Positions 16,507-24,343 of a stretch of DNA of 52,463 nt are shown piece by piece. The position numbers were made by a program, and so were the translations under genes. Numbering within the stretch: the stretch's first letter is position 1; the number at the start of each line of letters is the position of its first letter. The stretch covers positions 1-52,463 of the forward strand of contig JAFUOS010000010.1 of the NCBI GenBank assembly GCA_017472665.1, given 5' to 3'. The stretch comes from Tyzzerella sp. (GTDB taxonomy: Bacteria; Bacillota; Clostridia; Lachnospirales; Lachnospiraceae). The notes below the pieces were generated by a model that saw only the letters and a program-made list of their open reading frames with translations, was not told the origin of the DNA and ran no database searches.

Positions 16507-17830
16507 TTGTAGTGTCAGATACAACATCCCGATTGTCATTACTTCCATCTTGCTCCTCCGATACTTCTAGGTTTTTAGTCCCTAAGATACAATAGCCGTC
16601 TACCAATCCGGTATAATCTTCCAACTTGTAGATAACTTCCTGCTTTAAGATACGGCCGGTGAACTTGCCATCGTCAAACTCCATCTTTTCTAAGACATCA
16701 CCTACTTTGTAGTTTCTGTCGTCTTTTCTAAGGGTAAATGGTTTGATGCCGCTCTCTGCGTCCGCGAAGAATGTTTTTCCTACTTTGATTCGGTGGACTG
16801 TCTTTGGCATTTCACTTGGAAGCACAGCCATTTTCTTTTCGTCTTCCATCTCTTCGAGCTTTTTCTTGGTTTCACGGTCGATTTTGGCCTGTTTTTCATT
16901 GTATTTTTGCTCTTCCGTCTTATGTACTGCTGCCGGCTTTGGTTTTTCTTTTGCCTTCGAAACTTTACTTTCCTTCTTCTGAGCCGTTTTCTTTTCCTCC
17001 GTTTTTGGTTGCACCGGTGCAACTTCCTGTTTTTTGGGAAATTCTTTTCCATACTTGCTTTCCCACGATTCTTTCATGGTCTCGCATTCAGTATTTACTG
17101 AACTTTCCAGGCATTTAACCACTGTTTCCCATGAGTAAAATTCCTTTTCACTAGTACGTACCGAAATTAGCGCTACCTCTTTTTCAGAATCTTTCAATGA
17201 CAGCATCATTCTCCCCACGCCTTGAATTCTTATGCTGTACATTTTTTCTCCTGAAGGTGCTAGGCATAACTGTATGTTTTCCAGTGTTGCAATGCCCTCT
17301 TTGAATGCCGTAAATATTGCGCCATATAAATCCGTGTCATCTTCCAATAGCTGATGTAGTGCTTTGGCCAAATTGTTGTCAAGGAGCTTTTGTTCTTCCT
17401 TTTCTCCTTCGATCAGTAATTCAATATCACTTACTGCGCGTTCTTTGTCTACTTCTTCCTTTATCGCCGTGATTTCGCTTTTGCTGTAGCCTGGTGTCAA
17501 TTCCTCGTTAATCTCTTCCGGAAGCTGCAGCATAATCGCTAACTTGGTATATCCAAAGCCTCTATACTGTTCTTTAAGCTGCTGAGAGCAACCACCCTCA
17601 GCAAACTTATCATTGATATGGATAAATCTTGATACCATCGATTTATCCAGGTTGTATTCCGCTTTTGCAAATTCGTTTACATTTGCATATCCTGATCCGC
17701 TTAAGATATCTGTATCGCGGGCCAGCTTCAGTAAATAACCGATTCTAACAAATCCCTCCGCTGTTTCCTTTAATTGCTTGTCCAGTTCCTGCTTATATTC
17801 TTGATAATTTGATACTGTAATATTTTCCAC
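16496..17830 (-). CDS. Two-part phage protein: DUF3102/ParB-like N-terminus, DUF3850 C-terminus
   Basis: 444 residues, GTG start sharing a base with the PcfJ-like stop and preceded by GGAGGCGG. Residues 1-130 (ENITVSNYQEYKQELD, FVRIGYLLKLARD, GYANVNEFAKAEYNLDKSMV) resemble a helical DNA-binding module. Residues about 270-345 are a Lys/Glu-rich linker. The last ~90 residues match DUF3850, an ASCH/PUA-like RNA-binding fold: VHRIKVGKTFFADAESGIKPF, TLRKDDRNYKVGDVLE, then DYTGLVDGYCILGTK. The function of this combination is unknown; it accompanies PcfJ-like genes. Confidence 0.65.
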   Translation of the reverse strand: MENITVSNYQEYKQELDKQLKETAEGFVRIGYLLKLARDTDILSGSGYANVNEFAKAEYNLDKSMVSRFIHINDKFAEGGCSQQLKEQYRGFGYTKLAIMLQLPEEINEELTPGYSKSEITAIKEEVDKERAVSDIELLIEGEKEEQKLLDNNLAKALHQLLEDDTDLYGAIFTAFKEGIATLENIQLCLAPSGEKMYSIRIQGVGRMMLSLKDSEKEVALISVRTSEKEFYSWETVVKCLESSVNTECETMKESWESKYGKEFPKKQEVAPVQPKTEEKKTAQKKESKVSKAKEKPKPAAVHKTEEQKYNEKQAKIDRETKKKLEEMEDEKKMAVLPSEMPKTVHRIKVGKTFFADAESGIKPFTLRKDDRNYKVGDVLEKMEFDDGKFTGRILKQEVIYKLEDYTGLVDGYCILGTKNLEVSEEQDGSNDNRDVVSDTTNDL

Positions 17831-19905
17831 TATACCGCCTCCATAAAATCTTCCATGAGTCCATTTAGTACTCTAGTGTTATTTTTTGCTTTCAGTTCCT
17901 CTATGTTCTTTTCTCGTTTCACTGCACTAATTTGAGCATACTCACGGTCTTTTTTGCTTAGTTTTTTCCTAAGTACCTGCTGCCACTCTCGGAGGAATGG
18001 CTTCACCTTTTCAATCTCCGGTTCTTCATCCAGATATCCTCTATGTTGTCTTATTGTTCCTCCCGGTTCTACTTCGATGGTGTAATATGGCACCTTGGGT
18101 TCCGCTTTCTTTCTGCAGAAGCAAATATATGTTTCTCTTTGCTTAATTCTGTCAAAATAACGGTCCGTAGCACCAGCACAATGATGCAGCACCCGTCCTT
18201 CTGCTATAATTTCTGCCAAACGCTCTGGAACGATGATTATGTATTCATCGTTCTCATATTCGAATTTGTGTTTAATCTCTTTCAAAACATCCTCTGCTCC
18301 TGGAAAACGCGCACTATATTCATCCGCATTAATTTCTGCATTCCTTAGTTCAATCTCCATTACAGCTTCGTCGTGTCGTTTTTTTAATTCTCTTGGCCGA
18401 TATACCATTTCATCTGCTGTTCGTTTCTTTAAACAAACGCACATATTCAGATAATCTTTCCATTGTTCCAGTATTGCCTTTGTACTTCTTCCGGAATATC
18501 CTTCTTCCTGCTGCCTTTTTACATAATTCATAATCTGCTGTAAGCTCATTCTTTCAGCTATGAATTTTGTATCACTCCGCTCTAAATTGTTCTTTAACAA
18601 CCACTCTAGAACATCCTGTGGAATCTTCTTTCCAGTTTGGTCTGACCAGCGCATCCAGTCTAAAATCTTTTTACCGCCATCCAAATCTCTAATCCTGTTG
18701 ATTTTTTGTCGGTCTTTGATTTCAAATACTTCTTCAATGTTTTTTCCATTCTTGTGTAATGGTCCGAAATATTTACAGCTCCACAATGATATATCTTCTG
18801 AACTTTCTTGCAGTAAGCGATTAAATTTTCCTTTAAACAGATATTCTATGGTGTTGATAAAATCTGGATCATTCTGTGTAGCCATTAATCTGTTGTAGTT
18901 TAGTTTCTTTCCTGCTATTGCCAGTTGCTTAAATAACCTTGCCCACGGTTCGTAAGCCGTGTCACTTAAACATTCTTCGATATTTTCCTCGTACAAATAT
19001 CCTGAATACATTCTTCTGTTTTGCGGATTTCCTTTATTGTCAAATAATCCCCACTGCTTCCAATATATATCACATACATATTTAGGACTGTGCTTCAATT
19101 TGAATAGTGTAACTCTCGTTGATTCCAGCATGTCAATTGTACGCCCATCTGTAGACCACTCGATTTCCACATCGAAATGTCTTGCCACGCTTCTTAATTC
19201 ATCCAATGGCTGGAGTATCATAAAATGTGTTTGCATAGTCTGTGTCCTGGTTCTTTTCTTTGCCTGTATTACCTTTTTACACCTTGGGCAGATGACCATG
19301 TCATTGTGACGGATTTTTTCTCCTCCATCTATTCTGTGAAGATATTTTTCTCCATAACTTTTTTCGCATGCGGTGCAGTACCATTTTTTCTGTTTTTTGT
19401 CGTAAAATGCATAATCGATATTGCCTGCCTTTTCAAAAATCCAGTCGCTTATTCCCTCCTGCAATTTAGGAACTTTTTCCATTACTTCTTTTACTCGATT
19501 CCAGCGTCCCTCTTCTGCTTTATACCTTTTCTCTCTTTCTCGGTCTGTTTCTGCGTTATCAATTACATCAAATGTACTGTCGCTTTTATATTTCTTTGAA
19601 AACATATCGAATATGATTTTTTCTTCTTCGGCGGTCATTTTTAGACGTTTTTCCGCTTCGCAATGCGAATACCAGGTTCCTGTGTAGCCCAGCAGATTTA
19701 CCAGTTTTTTATGGTGCCATTCTTTTTTCTTCTCGTCCCATTGTTCGTATTCGCGCGTGTCTGCATTAATGCAGTGTCTGCCCTGAAGAAGTCTATCTTT
19801 GTAAACATTGAGAATCAGAATCCGGTCCAACGTCTGTACAGTTACAGACCAGCCACCTTTCTTTGTTTTGGTCGGCGTCAGCTGTTCTATTGCCTTTTTT
19901 CTCAT
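17830..19905 (-). CDS. PcfJ-like protein
   Basis: 691 residues. A zinc ribbon lies at C177-C180 and C206-C209. The PcfJ domain follows near residues 560-640, with VLHHCAGATDRYFDRI, then ETYICFCRKKAEPKVPYYTIEV and the RQHRGYLDEEPE segment. PcfJ was named from the pCF10 conjugative plasmid; its biochemical role is not established and homologues are common in mobile elements. The start overlaps the upstream stop (ATGA) behind GGAGGTGG. Two octamer copies lie within it. Confidence 0.8.
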   Translation of the reverse strand: MRKKAIEQLTPTKTKKGGWSVTVQTLDRILILNVYKDRLLQGRHCINADTREYEQWDEKKKEWHHKKLVNLLGYTGTWYSHCEAEKRLKMTAEEEKIIFDMFSKKYKSDSTFDVIDNAETDREREKRYKAEEGRWNRVKEVMEKVPKLQEGISDWIFEKAGNIDYAFYDKKQKKWYCTACEKSYGEKYLHRIDGGEKIRHNDMVICPRCKKVIQAKKRTRTQTMQTHFMILQPLDELRSVARHFDVEIEWSTDGRTIDMLESTRVTLFKLKHSPKYVCDIYWKQWGLFDNKGNPQNRRMYSGYLYEENIEECLSDTAYEPWARLFKQLAIAGKKLNYNRLMATQNDPDFINTIEYLFKGKFNRLLQESSEDISLWSCKYFGPLHKNGKNIEEVFEIKDRQKINRIRDLDGGKKILDWMRWSDQTGKKIPQDVLEWLLKNNLERSDTKFIAERMSLQQIMNYVKRQQEEGYSGRSTKAILEQWKDYLNMCVCLKKRTADEMVYRPRELKKRHDEAVMEIELRNAEINADEYSARFPGAEDVLKEIKHKFEYENDEYIIIVPERLAEIIAEGRVLHHCAGATDRYFDRIKQRETYICFCRKKAEPKVPYYTIEVEPGGTIRQHRGYLDEEPEIEKVKPFLREWQQVLRKKLSKKDREYAQISAVKREKNIEELKAKNNTRVLNGLMEDFMEAV

Positions 19906-20483
19906 ACTGCCACCTCCTGAAGGGATCTATCACTTCGCAACGTGTAAAGTGTATCTGCTTTTGTTCCCTCGCCTGCTACGAACAGTTTTGCTGCTTCAAT
20001 CTCTCCTGGTTCTGCCTCTAAAATCAGACCCAGAATACTTCCTTCTGCTCCTTTTACTACTGGATGCGGACCTCTTGCAATTGCTATCGCTCCTTTTTGG
20101 TTTGCTTCCGCTTCATTTTCCTTTACAGAAAGTAAAGTTTTTGACTGCTGCCAGTTTTTTCTCATTGGATGCTGCACCATGTACATCATTCCATAACCAG
20201 CCAATTCTTTTATTGTCAATTCGTTCAAAAGCGTAATTTTTGTGCATGAAACTCTTTCGGTTTCATCTTCGTCAATACTTCCTTCTGCCTCAATTTGAAC
20301 ATATCGATTACTGCTACCAAGTGGATAGTATGCCAGACAATCAAATGGATTTTCTGTAAAATGAAAACCTGTTCTCATAGTTTTACTTGCTGTTTCTTCA
20401 TAGGTTTTTCCTAATTCAAACTTAAAATTTCCTTTTCCTAATGCTGCTGTCAGATTCTTTGTAAATCCCTTGTATCCAATCAT
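19902..20483 (-). CDS. Phage protein with DUF7666-like fold, unknown
   Basis: 193 residues. GYKGFTKNLTAALG, then GFHFTENPFDCLAYYPLG and RYVQIEAEGSIDEDE form a pattern seen in small phage and mobile-element proteins grouped as DUF7666-like. No catalytic motif is evident. It is translationally coupled to the PcfJ-like gene, so the two probably act in one process. Family call is tentative. Confidence 0.5.
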   Translation of the reverse strand: MIGYKGFTKNLTAALGKGNFKFELGKTYEETASKTMRTGFHFTENPFDCLAYYPLGSSNRYVQIEAEGSIDEDETERVSCTKITLLNELTIKELAGYGMMYMVQHPMRKNWQQSKTLLSVKENEAEANQKGAIAIARGPHPVVKGAEGSILGLILEAEPGEIEAAKLFVAGEGTKADTLYTLRSDRSLQEVAV

Positions 20484-20492
20484 AGAAGCCTC

Positions 20493-20987
20493 CTATCCTA
20501 CGTAGTAGTTTCTGATAATCTTTTTCGCTTCCGCCTTACTTGGAATGCCCATATACACAGGATCCTTTCTATTACCATTTCTGAGTCCTGCTGCCTTGCA
20601 GATAATTTCGCTGACCTGTTTTTTACTGTTAAATGAGTACTTTAGCAGCTCTCCCATACAGTTTGCTAATTTCTTGCCTTTCTTTCTGACTGCCTTACTG
20701 AATTCTTCATCTTCAGTGCAAATCTGAACAATGCTTTCTTTCCAGTCCTCAAGCACTCCTACAAGTTCTAATTCTTTTGCTTCGATATTCAATTTTCCAA
20801 CTGCTGCCATCAAAGGCGTTGCCAGTTCCGGAGCGTAGCCTTCAATGAATTCTTCTGCATCTTCTTTGTCGATGCCGTTTTCCAAAGCAATTGCAATAAC
20901 GGCTTCCATATCTCCGCCTTTTAACTGAGCGTCTGCTGCTCTATTTAATTCTTCAACTGAGTCAAATTCTCCAAATTTTTCAAACAT
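20493..20987 (-). CDS. Helical phage protein co-occurring with PcfJ
   Basis: 164 residues from ATG 20987 (MFEKFGEFDSVEELNRAA), chosen because GGAG lies 7 bases upstream; an earlier in-frame start would overlap the previous gene. All-helical and acidic in the first half, basic in the C-terminal part (AVRKKGKKLANCMGELLKYS), ending MGIPSKAEAKKIIRNYYVG. I have the impression this family recurs beside PcfJ-like genes in Lachnospiraceae; its role is unknown. PcfK-type is a possible comparison but is not shown. Confidence 0.55.
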   Translation of the reverse strand: MFEKFGEFDSVEELNRAADAQLKGGDMEAVIAIALENGIDKEDAEEFIEGYAPELATPLMAAVGKLNIEAKELELVGVLEDWKESIVQICTEDEEFSKAVRKKGKKLANCMGELLKYSFNSKKQVSEIICKAAGLRNGNRKDPVYMGIPSKAEAKKIIRNYYVG

Positions 20988-20997
20988 TTCTCTTCTC

Positions 20998-21219
20998 CTA
21001 TCTTGTCCTGCTGCCATATCCGAATCTTTTCCGGACGGCCATGGTTGCTTCGTTCCATTCTTCTGTGAATTTATCCCATTCCTTTAAAGTTATTTGTAAA
21101 TTACTTAACTTTTGTCTGAATGATTTATGTTCTCTGCATACTTTTCCTTTGTGCTCGCAGTACTGCTGCCGCATGCAGTTATCGCATGTCTTATTAATTG
21201 TTTCTTTGCCAATTCCCAA
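20998..21219 (-). CDS. Small Cys-containing phage protein
   Basis: 73 residues, TTG start (GGGAG 10 bases upstream). CDNCMRQQYCEHKGKVCREH forms a CxxC...C...C zinc-binding-type cluster, followed by a helix. It precedes the helical protein by 10 bases. Two octamer copies (21008, 21163) lie in it in different frames. Confidence 0.5.
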   Translation of the reverse strand: MGIGKETINKTCDNCMRQQYCEHKGKVCREHKSFRQKLSNLQITLKEWDKFTEEWNEATMAVRKRFGYGSRTR

Positions 21220-21236
21220 CTTTTAATCACTCCCTT

Positions 21237-21270
21237 CTCCCACTCAGCTATGTAGTGGGAGGTATTTTTT
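21237..21270 (+). terminator. Plus-strand hairpin with T-run inside the minus-strand early operon
   Basis: CTCCCACT pairs with AGTGGGAG across a 9-base loop and is followed on the plus strand by GTATTTTTT. On the minus strand there is no T-run, so as a terminator it would act only on rightward (antisense) transcription. Confidence 0.55.
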
Positions 21271-21302
21271 AAATGGCTTTTGTGTGATATATATCCTATT
21301 CT

Positions 21303-21566
21303 TTAAAGGGTAGTGCCGTATTCTTCGAGTCTGAATCTTATGTAGCTGTACAGATTCCAGAGATTGGCCAAGATGCCGTAATTCTTGTTCCAGTGGAATC
21401 TGCTTGTGTATTTAATTCCTTGTGCTCTACACCAATTTGCAATACCTTTCATGGTGGTACCGTGATTCCATGTGTATTCTGTGAAACACTGGGCTTTTGC
21501 CAGTTCAAACTCGTCTTTTAATTCTGTGCTAAAAGTCACGTTGTGGTAAATCATGTTGTATACCAT
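21303..21566 (-). CDS. Phage protein of unknown function
   Basis: 87 residues (MVYNMIYHNVTFSTELKDEF). Rich in aromatic residues, with FTEYTWNHGTTMKGIANWCR and KYTSRFHWNKNYG, suggesting a compact helical fold. A good GAGGAG ribosome binding site lies 7 bases upstream. No family recognised. Confidence 0.5.
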   Translation of the reverse strand: MVYNMIYHNVTFSTELKDEFELAKAQCFTEYTWNHGTTMKGIANWCRAQGIKYTSRFHWNKNYGILANLWNLYSYIRFRLEEYGTTL

Positions 21567-21578
21567 CGTTTTGCTCCT

Positions 21579-22025
21579 CTATAAATAGTTTTCTTGTACG
21601 ATTTTCATCCATTCCAGCTCTGGGTATGTTTCTGTGAACTTTCTCTGCGCTATCTTCATCAATAGCTTTGCAATTTTATTGTTATTGTGAACTGCATCAC
21701 GACCAGCTCTGTGATGCTCTACGCATAGGTTTACTCGAAGTCCATAGGCATCACTGATCCACTTCGTGTCACCAAAAAGCACGTGATGTTCTTCCGTGTA
21801 TGAATGAATCCTGTAGTTGTCCTCCAGCAACATGCAGAGATAACATCTCTTATCATCTTTATCCTGCATGATACTTGGTACTTTCTTGTATCTGCGCTTT
21901 TTTCGTTTCTTTGCCGGCGCCGTTTTCTTAACAGGCTTCTTTTTTTGTTTCCATGGTGTTTTCTTTGATTCTTTCTGTTTCCATGGCTTCTTTGGAAATG
22001 CCATATCGCTATAATCAATACTCAT
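21579..22025 (-). CDS. HNH-like treble-clef protein
   Basis: 148 residues. The first ~50 are extremely basic (KKPWKQKESKKTPWKQKKK and KKRKKRRYKK), probably a nucleic-acid-binding tail. The core has CYLC, then EEHHVLFGDT and LRVNLCVEHHRAGRDAVHNN, a Cys2/His treble-clef pattern related to HNH nucleases. The role may be Holliday junction or recombination processing, as for other small zinc nucleases next to phage replication genes, but this is inferred. It follows the RNase H-fold gene by 3 bases. Confidence 0.6.
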   Translation of the reverse strand: MSIDYSDMAFPKKPWKQKESKKTPWKQKKKPVKKTAPAKKRKKRRYKKVPSIMQDKDDKRCYLCMLLEDNYRIHSYTEEHHVLFGDTKWISDAYGLRVNLCVEHHRAGRDAVHNNNKIAKLLMKIAQRKFTETYPELEWMKIVQENYL

Positions 22026-22028
22026 TTC

Positions 22029-22514
22029 TTAAACCTCGTCGCATTCAGTGTTTTTCACGTTTTCTACCATTGCGGTGACGTCACCGAATTGCTTCTTTGC
22101 TTCCTCCTGCATCCATCCGCTGTATGGATTTCTTTTTGTCATCCGGAATTTTAATTTGTTGCCAGAAAGCAGCCGCGCTACTTCCCGCCATTCTTCCTGG
22201 TTCTTTATCGGTTCGCCCTTTACGTTTACAAACCCATTTTCTTTCCAGCGGTCCAAATTGGTCTCGATACTGTTCTTGACAAATTCGGAGTCCATGTAGA
22301 GGTTGATAAAGCAGCTCGCATTCAGTCTATTCAAGGCTTTTATGAGTGCACACAAGGTTGATTTGTGATAGGTCGTTGCCTCTTCCCATGCGAAATCCTC
22401 TCTTGTTACCGCATGACGGTTTCTGTCTATGTATTCCAAAACTGCTGCATACCAGCCTTCTCTTGTTCCCGGTCCTTTAAGCGATGTCTCCAGGTATATA
22501 TTTACTTCAAACAT
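22029..22514 (-). CDS. RNase H-fold protein
   Basis: 161 residues. N-terminal strands VNIYLETSLKGPGTREGWYAAV, helix TTYHKSTLCALIKALNRL, the INLYMDSEFVKNSI strand with an Asp at the usual catalytic position, and the basic RMTKRNPYSGWMQEEAKK end match the RNase H1 order. The first catalytic Asp is replaced by Glu in YLET. It may remove RNA primers or act in another nucleic acid step beside Rep. Catalytic competence is uncertain. Confidence 0.6.
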   Translation of the reverse strand: MFEVNIYLETSLKGPGTREGWYAAVLEYIDRNRHAVTREDFAWEEATTYHKSTLCALIKALNRLNASCFINLYMDSEFVKNSIETNLDRWKENGFVNVKGEPIKNQEEWREVARLLSGNKLKFRMTKRNPYSGWMQEEAKKQFGDVTAMVENVKNTECDEV

Positions 22515-22515
22515 T

Positions 22516-23238
22516 TTAAATCCTCCTATGCAGCCTTATGTATGTGTAGTGTCTGTACAGGTAGCCAGTGTACTTATTTTTAGCTTCGTAGAATGTTTCT
22601 TTCTCGATGTAGAAGCCTTCTTTTTCCTTTGGTTCTCTCATTCTGTAGAATGTCTCTTTTTCCGGCTCTGGAAGTGGCATATTTCTTGATGTAGAATAAT
22701 TTGATTCCTTTAGTCTCGGTTCTGTCTTTGGTGTTTTGGTAAGATAACTTGCTAGTTTAGCTGGACTTCCTACCTTGTACATGGTTTTTGGTGTGACTTG
22801 TCCATACGGCCACGCTTTATCAAGAATCAAATCAATATCCGGAATACGATTGATTGCCATGTGTACATGCCATGCATTCCTGGTACCAACTTCTATATTT
22901 CTGATCCAGTAAACCTCATATCCTCTTTTCCGAAATTCTTTCCTAACTTCCCGGATAAACTTTTTAAAATGGTCTTTGGCTACTTCCATGCTTGCTGGCC
23001 TTTCCTTTTTGTCATAGGTAAGCTCTACAAATTTGTCATGGCTCTCTTGGAAATACATCCAGAGCCGGTGTCTACACAACTTTTCCCGATTCCATTGATT
23101 CCGCTTGTCCATCTCTTCTGGTGTTGCCTTCTTTTTCTTTTTCCTCGGTGAACCTCTTGCACCGTATCTTCCATCCAGGTACTCATGTACTTCTATGGCA
23201 TTTTCGAACGTATATATTATTCTCCTGTATCTTTTCAT
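22516..23238 (-). CDS. HUH-type replication initiation protein (Rep)
   Basis: 240 residues from ATG 23238 (AAGGAC upstream). All three rolling-circle Rep motifs are visible: motif I FVELTY (70-75), motif II HVHM with H124 and H126 in WHVHMAINR, and motif III YLTK with catalytic-type Y165 and K168. The family nicks one DNA strand at an origin and stays linked to the 5' end. Such a Rep in a siphovirus-type prophage is less common than a DnaC/helicase module, none of which is visible. Candidate origin inverted repeats lie just upstream. Confidence 0.75.
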   Translation of the reverse strand: MKRYRRIIYTFENAIEVHEYLDGRYGARGSPRKKKKKATPEEMDKRNQWNREKLCRHRLWMYFQESHDKFVELTYDKKERPASMEVAKDHFKKFIREVRKEFRKRGYEVYWIRNIEVGTRNAWHVHMAINRIPDIDLILDKAWPYGQVTPKTMYKVGSPAKLASYLTKTPKTEPRLKESNYSTSRNMPLPEPEKETFYRMREPKEKEGFYIEKETFYEAKNKYTGYLYRHYTYIRLHRRI

Positions 23239-23325
23239 CTGTTTTACGTCCTTGGTTCTATTTTTAATAATTTTAACAAGTTGCAAAAAGGGGCTAAAAA
23301 TCCCCATTTTTCTTGACCTTTTGCC

Positions 23326-23369
23326 CCACAGATGATATGATTATTTATGTAAATTATTTTCATCTGTGG
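23326..23369. other. Inverted repeat upstream of rep, candidate origin
   Basis: CCACAGATGA and TCATCTGTGG are perfect 10-bp arms separated by 24 bases that are almost all A/T. The repeat lies in the 173-base gap upstream of the Rep start. An AT-rich, hairpin-flanked segment beside rep is the expected form of a rolling-circle origin; a nick site cannot be identified by eye. Confidence 0.45.
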
Positions 23370-23382
23370 CTTAGGTCACTTG

Positions 23383-23413
23383 GCATATCCAGTGCGAATG
23401 GATATGCTTTTTT
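23383..23413 (+). terminator. Second plus-strand hairpin with T-run
   Basis: GCATATCC pairs with GGATATGC (9-base loop), followed on the plus strand by TTTTTT. It overlaps the 3' end of the minus-strand gene to its right. It could stop rightward antisense transcription or be part of the replication origin. Confidence 0.5.
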
Positions 23414-23636
23414 ATTTCATCCAATCCTTTCGGATTCCTAATCTTTTTGCAAGCTCTTCCGGCTCTCCTAGATCCTCATACTTTCCAAGCTTGTTTACTA
23501 CATCTCCTTGAAATTGAGAATCCTGGCCAAATGTTTTGATAGAAAATTCCCCTGCCCAGTGGATTGGAATTCTGTATGTAGTTTTCTGCATTGGATTAAC
23601 TTTCGGATTAGGCATTGTAAATCTCTTAAGCGACAT
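23412..23636 (-). CDS. Small phage protein, unknown
   Basis: 74 residues (MSLKRFTMPNPKVNPMQKTT). KLGKYEDLGEPEELAKRLGI is a segment common at the end of small Lachnospiraceae phage proteins. The start overlaps the end of the membrane protein gene. Function unknown. Confidence 0.5.
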   Translation of the reverse strand: MSLKRFTMPNPKVNPMQKTTYRIPIHWAGEFSIKTFGQDSQFQGDVVNKLGKYEDLGEPEELAKRLGIRKDWMK

Positions 23637-24015
23637 CTGCTTGTCCCTCCTTGGCCAATTTCAATAGTTTCCATCTTTGTCTTATAGAAAATGAAAATCT
23701 TACATCGTGTGAGATAAATCTCCTTACGAAATGCTTTAAATATGCTTTGTCTTTGCCTTTCGCTCTTTTTATTTCTACTTGCGCGCCGAGCCAGTTCTGG
23801 TAGCGGGCAAATTGTTCCTCTGTCATCTTCCGTCTATATCTGTTTCTTTCGAAATAGTCATCTAACTCCCGAAGCAATATTGTTAATGCAGTAAATATAG
23901 CTGCCATTCCGAACATTATTTTTGCCGCAGGTATGTGATCAGGTATTGTTGAACAATACAGATGTACTATTAAACTTGCGAGAATTATGTTTTTGATTAG
24001 GTTATATCGTTTCAT
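23626..24015 (-). CDS. Small membrane protein of the phage early region
   Basis: 129 residues from ATG 24015 (GAGAGGAGT upstream). Two hydrophobic segments (about residues 7-22 and 29-46) are followed by a basic cytoplasmic-type domain (NRYRRKMTEEQFARY, RFISHDVRFSFSIRQRW). No known domain. A membrane protein in the early operon could act in superinfection exclusion, but this is a guess from topology. Confidence 0.5.
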   Translation of the reverse strand: MKRYNLIKNIILASLIVHLYCSTIPDHIPAAKIMFGMAAIFTALTILLRELDDYFERNRYRRKMTEEQFARYQNWLGAQVEIKRAKGKDKAYLKHFVRRFISHDVRFSFSIRQRWKLLKLAKEGQADVA

Positions 24016-24019
24016 GTTG

Positions 24020-24253
24020 TTACTCCTCTCCGTAGACATATTTGACAATTAATCTTGCATGAGCATTTAATTCTTCTTTTTCTTCCTTGATCTGCTCTGT
24101 AAGTTTTTCCCACTTAGCCCAAAATTCCTGGTACCCCGTCTCTTTCCATTTTGCAAAGACTCTGTCTCTTTCGTCTCTAAGTTCCTGAATTTTATTCTCG
24201 ATACCCTTGTAATTTTCATAGGCAGTATCTGCAAATGCATTAACTGTTGGCAT
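24020..24253 (-). CDS. Small coiled-coil phage protein
   Basis: 77 residues (MPTVNAFADTAYENYKGIEN). Nearly all charged helix, with KIQELRDERDRVFAKWKE and KLTEQIKEEKEELNAHA. It may oligomerise. No family recognised. The 90 bases upstream hold only a possible 28-codon basic frame with a TTG start. Confidence 0.5.
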   Translation of the reverse strand: MPTVNAFADTAYENYKGIENKIQELRDERDRVFAKWKETGYQEFWAKWEKLTEQIKEEKEELNAHARLIVKYVYGEE

Positions 24254-24343
24254 TGGCTTTCTTCTCCTTTCTTTTCTTATTTCGGTTTCTGTTACGTTTT
24301 ACACGCTGCCATTCTTTGTAGTTCAATCCCTCACCTCCCTTTT

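Larger units (their letters stand above)
13326..21170 (+). repeat. Dispersed octamer CTGCTGCC, 14 copies, one orientation
   Basis: Copies start at 13326, 13834, 13861, 15950, 16215, 16458, 16927, 17977, 18508, 20145, 20588, 20801, 21008 and 21163. Ten are preceded by A, giving ACTGCTGCC. Three are intergenic and the rest lie in genes in all three reading frames: GCA-GCA (Ala-Ala), CAG-CAG (Gln-Gln) and, at 21008, GGC-AGC-AGG (Gly-Ser-Arg). I found no copy on the opposite strand in this region. Outside it the same orientation occurs at 2170 and 27595 in the phage. Confidence 0.8.

Noticed and set aside
20493-20987. Anti-CRISPR protein
   Set aside because: Small helical phage protein of suitable size, but no Aca-type partner or known Acr motif is visible; its neighbours point to the PcfJ cassette.
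24255-24340. 28-codon basic frame with TTG start between the helix-turn-helix and coiled-coil genes
   Set aside because: Very short, low complexity (Lys/Arg/Asn), and overlaps the next start; coding is not convincing.
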